Source: Leucobacter sp. UT-8R-CII-1-4 (lineage in GTDB: Bacteria > Actinomycetota > Actinomycetes > Actinomycetales > Microbacteriaceae). Taken from it: a stretch of 64,000 nt of DNA. A model generated the notes under the pieces. It searched no databases and was not told the DNA's origin. It saw only the letters and a program-made list of their open reading frames with translations. The stretch's first letter is position 1; each line of letters opens with the position of its first letter. The translations under genes were made by a program, and so were the position numbers. Below, in pieces: positions 60,984-64,000 of this stretch. The DNA is taken from contig NZ_JASCRS010000004.1 of assembly GCF_030010235.1 (NCBI RefSeq), positions 62,001 to 126,000 of the forward strand. The letters are read 5' to 3'.

Positions 60984-62750
60984 GTGCTAACTCGACTCTC
61001 GAACTACTTTCTGAAGACGCTGCGCGAAGAACCTGCTGATGCAGAGGTCGCCAGCCACAAGCTCCTCGTGCGTGCCGGATATATCCGACGCCAGGCGCCG
61101 GGAGTGTTCGCCTGGTTGCCGTTGGGCTTGCGAGTTAAAGCAAAGATCGAACAGATCGTTCGCGAAGAAATGCATGCCGCTGGCGCACACGAAGTGCACT
61201 TCCCAGGCCTCTTGCCACGCGATCCATACGAGACGACGAACCGTTGGGAAGAATACGGCCCCGACCTGTTCCGTCTGCAGGATCGCCACGGCGCCGACTA
61301 CCTGCTCGGCCCAACCCATGAAGAAATGTTCACCCTGATGGTGAAAGACATCGTTTCTTCGTACAAGGATCTGCCACTGAGCCTGTACCAGATTCAGGAC
61401 AAGTACCGCGATGAAGCGCGGCCACGTGCCGGTCTGCTGCGCGGCCGCGAATTCACCATGAAAGACGCGTACTCCTTCGACATTTCTGATGAGGGTCTTG
61501 ACGCGAGCTACCAGAAGCAGCGTGACGCGTACGAGCGGATCTTCAAGCGTCTCGGCCTCGACTACGTCATTGTGAAGGCAGACGCCGGTGCAATGGGAGG
61601 CTCACGAAGCGAAGAGTTCTTGCTGCCAATCGCTATCGGCGAGGACACCTTTGTGCGCTCGGCTGGTGGTTTTGTAGCAAACGTTGAAGCGTTCGTCACG
61701 GTTGCGCCAGAGGCTCAGTCGATTGAGGGACAGCCAGAGGCGCTGGTCTACGATTCGCCAAACACGCCAACCATCGATTCGCTCGTCGCACACACCAATG
61801 CGGTGCTGCCACGCGAAGACGGTCGCGAGTGGGTTGCTGCCGACACCCTGAAGAACGTGGTGCTCGCAGTTACCCCGATCAATGGCGAACGTGAGATCGT
61901 GGTCGTCGGTATGCCAGGCGATCGTGACGCCGACATGAAGCGTGCCGAGGTTGCCTTCGGCGGTGCCGAGGTCGAGCCAGCGACTGCTGAAGACTTCAAG
62001 AAGCACCCAGGGCTTGTGAAGGGCTACATTGGCCCAGGATCGAAGGGCGCTGCCGTGCTCGGCGAGAACGGTTCGACCGGCGTGCGTTACCTGCTCGACC
62101 CACGTGTTGTCACCGGCACTGCCTGGGTGACCGGTGCAAACGAAGACGAAAAGCATGTTGCCTACCTGGTCGCCGGTCGCGACTTCGAGGCTGACGGCAT
62201 CGCCGATATTGCAAACGTGCGTGCCGGTGACCCAGCGCCAGATGGATCGGGCCCAGTCGAGCTGGAACGCGGCATGGAAATTGGCCACGTGTTCCAGCTT
62301 GGTCGCAAGTACGCTGAGGCGCTCGGCCTCAAGGTGCTCGACGAAAATGGCAAGCTTGTTACTGTCACGATGGGTTCGTACGGCATCGGCGTGACCCGTA
62401 TTCTTGCGGTGCTCGCAGAGCTGAACCACGATGATCGTGGCCTCGTCTGGCCACGCGAGATTGCACCGTTTGATGTGCACCTGGTGGCAACAGGCAAAGA
62501 CCCTGTGGTCTTCGAGATCGCTGAGACGCTCGCTGCGAAGCTTGAGGCGGCTGGCGTCGAGGTGATGTTTGATGATCGCCCGAAGGTCTCGCCAGGTGTG
62601 AAGTTCGGCGATGCTGAGCTGCTCGGTGTGCCACGCGTTGTGGTTGTCGGTCGCGATGCGGCTGAGGGTTTCGCTGAGGTCTGGGATCGTGCTGCTGGCA
62701 CGAAGGATCGCGTGGCGATCGCTGACGTGCCGGCACTGTTTGGGGCGTAG
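60984..62750 (+). CDS. proS: Prolyl-tRNA synthetase
   Basis: A 588-residue bacterial-type ProRS from GTG 60984. It begins [20 protein letters not shown]. Class II motifs: [19 protein letters not shown] (motif 1), [26 protein letters not shown] (motif 2 region) and [16 protein letters not shown] (motif 3). The YbaK-type editing domain lies at about 225-390, where alanine-charged tRNA is cleared, and a C-terminal anticodon-binding domain ends the protein. A long minus-strand open frame across it is a shadow. Confidence 0.95.
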   Translation: MLTRLSNYFLKTLREEPADAEVASHKLLVRAGYIRRQAPGVFAWLPLGLRVKAKIEQIVREEMHAAGAHEVHFPGLLPRDPYETTNRWEEYGPDLFRLQDRHGADYLLGPTHEEMFTLMVKDIVSSYKDLPLSLYQIQDKYRDEARPRAGLLRGREFTMKDAYSFDISDEGLDASYQKQRDAYERIFKRLGLDYVIVKADAGAMGGSRSEEFLLPIAIGEDTFVRSAGGFVANVEAFVTVAPEAQSIEGQPEALVYDSPNTPTIDSLVAHTNAVLPREDGREWVAADTLKNVVLAVTPINGEREIVVVGMPGDRDADMKRAEVAFGGAEVEPATAEDFKKHPGLVKGYIGPGSKGAAVLGENGSTGVRYLLDPRVVTGTAWVTGANEDEKHVAYLVAGRDFEADGIADIANVRAGDPAPDGSGPVELERGMEIGHVFQLGRKYAEALGLKVLDENGKLVTVTMGSYGIGVTRILAVLAELNHDDRGLVWPREIAPFDVHLVATGKDPVVFEIAETLAAKLEAAGVEVMFDDRPKVSPGVKFGDAELLGVPRVVVVGRDAAEGFAEVWDRAAGTKDRVAIADVPALFGA

Positions 62751-63134
62751 CTCGCCTGTGCGAGTGCCGGGCGGTCGTGCTCGTGCTCGTGTTCGGGCAC
62801 CTGCTCGTTCGCTCGTGAATTGAAACCGCAAGCAATAGTCGCTTGATCGTGGTTGAAGTGTGCTTCTTCCTGCTGATCTCGTTGCTGTTGCTTGCGGTTT
62901 TTGGTTCTCAGCGCGTTGAAACTTGGGTGCTCTCTGGCATCACGGCTGTTTGATCGGGTCGAAAATTGCTACCACTCTCCGTCCACAAGCAGCAGTAACC
63001 AAAGCTTTCTTGAGGATCCGGTGGAATACCACGTGGCCGGACGTGATCTTGTTAGGGTTTTGGTGAGTTCTGATTGATCAGGGCTTTTGTGCGCCGGCAT
63101 GGCGTATCCCAATAACAATGAGACGGAGCCACAC
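62751..63134. other. Intergenic region before the type VII cassette
   Basis: This 384-base region holds a perfect 13-base inverted repeat, AAACCGCAAGCAA (62823-62835) and TTGCTTGCGGTTT (62888-62900), with a 52-base loop and a short T run, probably the proS terminator. A short repeat CGTGCTCGTGCTCGTG lies near 62777-62797. A small palindrome CCACGTGG is near 63030. The promoter of the WXG100 gene should be here; I could not fix it. No gene is supported. Confidence 0.5.
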
Positions 63135-63428
63135 ATGTCGAATATCAAAGTTTCTTACGCTGAAATCGAGCAGTCGGCAGCGCAGCTTGGGCAGGGCCGC
63201 GAGGAGATCACCGCAAAACTGCAGTCGCTACAGCAGCAGATTCAGAACCTCGTATCTTCGGGTTTCGTGACTGACCAGGCATCGGTAAAGTTCAACGCCG
63301 CGTACAACGACTACACCACGAGCGCAAACACCGTAGTTGCAAAGCTCAACGAAATTCAGAGCTTCCTGACCCAGACTGCGAATGCAATGCGCGACATGGA
63401 TGCGCAGATTGCTGCCCGCATCAACTAA
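63135..63428 (+). CDS. WXG100-family (ESAT-6-like) protein
   Basis: A 97-residue helical hairpin protein from ATG 63135, with GGAG upstream; the frame extends back to 63087 but that part is not conserved-looking. The first helix begins VSYAEIEQSAAQLGQGREEI and the second holds FVTDQASVKFNAAYNDYTTSA; the usual W-x-G turn is replaced by SGFVTD, as in one subgroup where W is lost. It ends MRDMDAQIAARIN. Such proteins are exported by the type VII (ESX) system, often as partners of toxins. It starts a cassette with the next two genes. Confidence 0.85.
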   Translation: MSNIKVSYAEIEQSAAQLGQGREEITAKLQSLQQQIQNLVSSGFVTDQASVKFNAAYNDYTTSANTVVAKLNEIQSFLTQTANAMRDMDAQIAARIN

Positions 63429-63442
63429 TTGGCGCAGAACAC

Positions 63443-63751
63443 ATGAGTGACGGGCTGAAGCTCGAAGATTCAGAACTCTCCGCAGCCGGGGCCACATTGG
63501 TAGCGGCGTCGTACGTGATGGTTCACGACAATACGTCGCGACCCAACGCACAGATTGATTCGCTAACCGGAATTAGTGGTCAAATTGAGCACTATCTCAA
63601 AGGGTTGTCTGTCGCGCGCGCGGCGCTCGCAGATGCGGCAAAGACTGGCAGCGAGAGTATTTCTGCGGTGATGCGAGATAGCGCAGAGCTTGACGCATTC
63701 ATTAGCGCAAACTTGGCATCTGGCTTCGCCGTTCGAAAGGGAAAATCTTGA
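63443..63751 (+). CDS. Small helical protein of the type VII cassette
   Basis: A 102-residue protein from ATG 63443, 14 bases after the WXG100 stop. Predicted helical with Ala/Ser-rich stretches: ELSAAGATLVAASYVMVHDN and VARAALADAAKTGSESISAV. It has the size and position of the small helical targeting or chaperone proteins that precede LXG-type toxins. The next gene overlaps its stop (TTGA). Family not recognised with certainty. Confidence 0.6.
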   Translation: MSDGLKLEDSELSAAGATLVAASYVMVHDNTSRPNAQIDSLTGISGQIEHYLKGLSVARAALADAAKTGSESISAVMRDSAELDAFISANLASGFAVRKGKS

Positions 63752-64000
63752 GTCCGAGCGTTCCTGCTGCCTCGGCAGTTCTCGTCGGCACTCCTAAAGC
63801 GGGCAGTGTCGACGAGATTAATGCTGTCGCGACATTTGTGGACGACATCGTTGATGACTGTTACCAGTACAACGTTTCGGTTTCAGGGGCTGCGCGCTAC
63901 CTATCTGGTGCGAAAAGCGTCGGCGTCACCCGAATTCAAAACAAGCTGCTTGAACGTTTGCTGCCAGGTTCAGATGTGCTGAGCGAATCTGCTGGTCAAG
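63748..64000 (+). CDS. N-terminal part of a larger type VII substrate (cut by window edge)
   Basis: TTG 63748 overlaps the preceding stop and opens a frame that runs off the right end after 84 codons (MSPSVPAASAVLVGTPKAG; VDDIVDDCYQYNVSVSGAAR; RIQNKLLERLLPGSDV). Placement after a WXG100 gene and a small helical gene suggests the helical targeting region of a polymorphic toxin, with the toxic domain beyond the window. The toxin idea is inference. Confidence 0.5.
   Translation, partial: MSPSVPAASAVLVGTPKAGSVDEINAVATFVDDIVDDCYQYNVSVSGAARYLSGAKSVGVTRIQNKLLERLLPGSDVLSESAGQ

Noticed and set aside
61602..62831. A 409-codon minus-strand open frame opposite proS
   Set aside because: It is rich in His, Trp and Arg, has no family resemblance and lies wholly opposite a well-supported synthetase gene. 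It is a codon-bias shadow.

Overview
The window reads as a chromosomal segment of a high-GC Gram-positive actinobacterium, most likely a member of the Microbacteriaceae. This rests on gene content: a mycothiol synthase (MshD) beside a GlnR-type regulator, a CarD RNA-polymerase regulator, a SenX3/RegX3-type phosphate two-component pair, an MutT1-like Nudix/histidine-phosphatase fusion beside polyphosphate kinase, an Rv3235-like protein, a protein O-mannosyltransferase, PspC sensor kinases, frequent GTG/TTG starts and ATGA/GTGA operon overlaps. The genus cannot be fixed from the sequence alone.

Layout. 1-5485: a truncated gene, a lipoprotein, and a complete BMP-type nucleoside ABC importer (lipoprotein, fused ATPase, two permeases). 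5556-10394: a phosphomannomutase-like HAD hydrolase, a DUF885 metallopeptidase-like protein, and a LuxR regulator divergent from an amidase with a 26-bp palindrome between them. 10479-17356: an M23 cell-wall hydrolase, several small membrane proteins, a YciI/sigma-factor pair and a membrane protein with a 9-bp minisatellite. 17425-21402: tRNA-Pro(CGG), a secreted protein, and an operon of sensor kinase, response regulator and beta-repeat protein. 21506-22750: an NRAMP metal transporter with a structured leader.

22751-27887 is an accessory island between housekeeping genes. It has an MBL-fold hydrolase, an Mrr-like nuclease, an IS5-type transposase remnant and long stretches of gene decay. 27888-30144 is a tightly coupled operon of alpha/beta hydrolase, GntR regulator and nitrilase-family amidase.

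30260-49828 is rich in phosphate and energy genes: pstSCAB with PHO-box-like repeats, an MutT1-like protein, ppk, mshD, a glnR-like gene, ygfZ, gpmA, carD, a senX3/regX3-like pair and phoU. These would take up phosphate, sense it, store it as polyphosphate and clean the nucleotide pool. cysS and rlmB follow, and between phoU and cysS lies a 122-bp nested inverted repeat that looks like a MITE or a very long hairpin.

49918-52734 is a metNIQ methionine importer with its own candidate operator and terminator. 52786-59339 carries an Rv3235-like protein, a PdtaS-like kinase and a divergent PspC/LiaF-like envelope-stress locus, one protein of which has 11-residue amphipathic repeats. A protein mannosyltransferase and proS follow. 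At the right edge (63135-64000) starts a type VII secretion cassette: a WXG100 protein, a small helical protein and the N-terminus of a larger protein cut off by the window.

All functional calls are by reading motifs; no database search was run.
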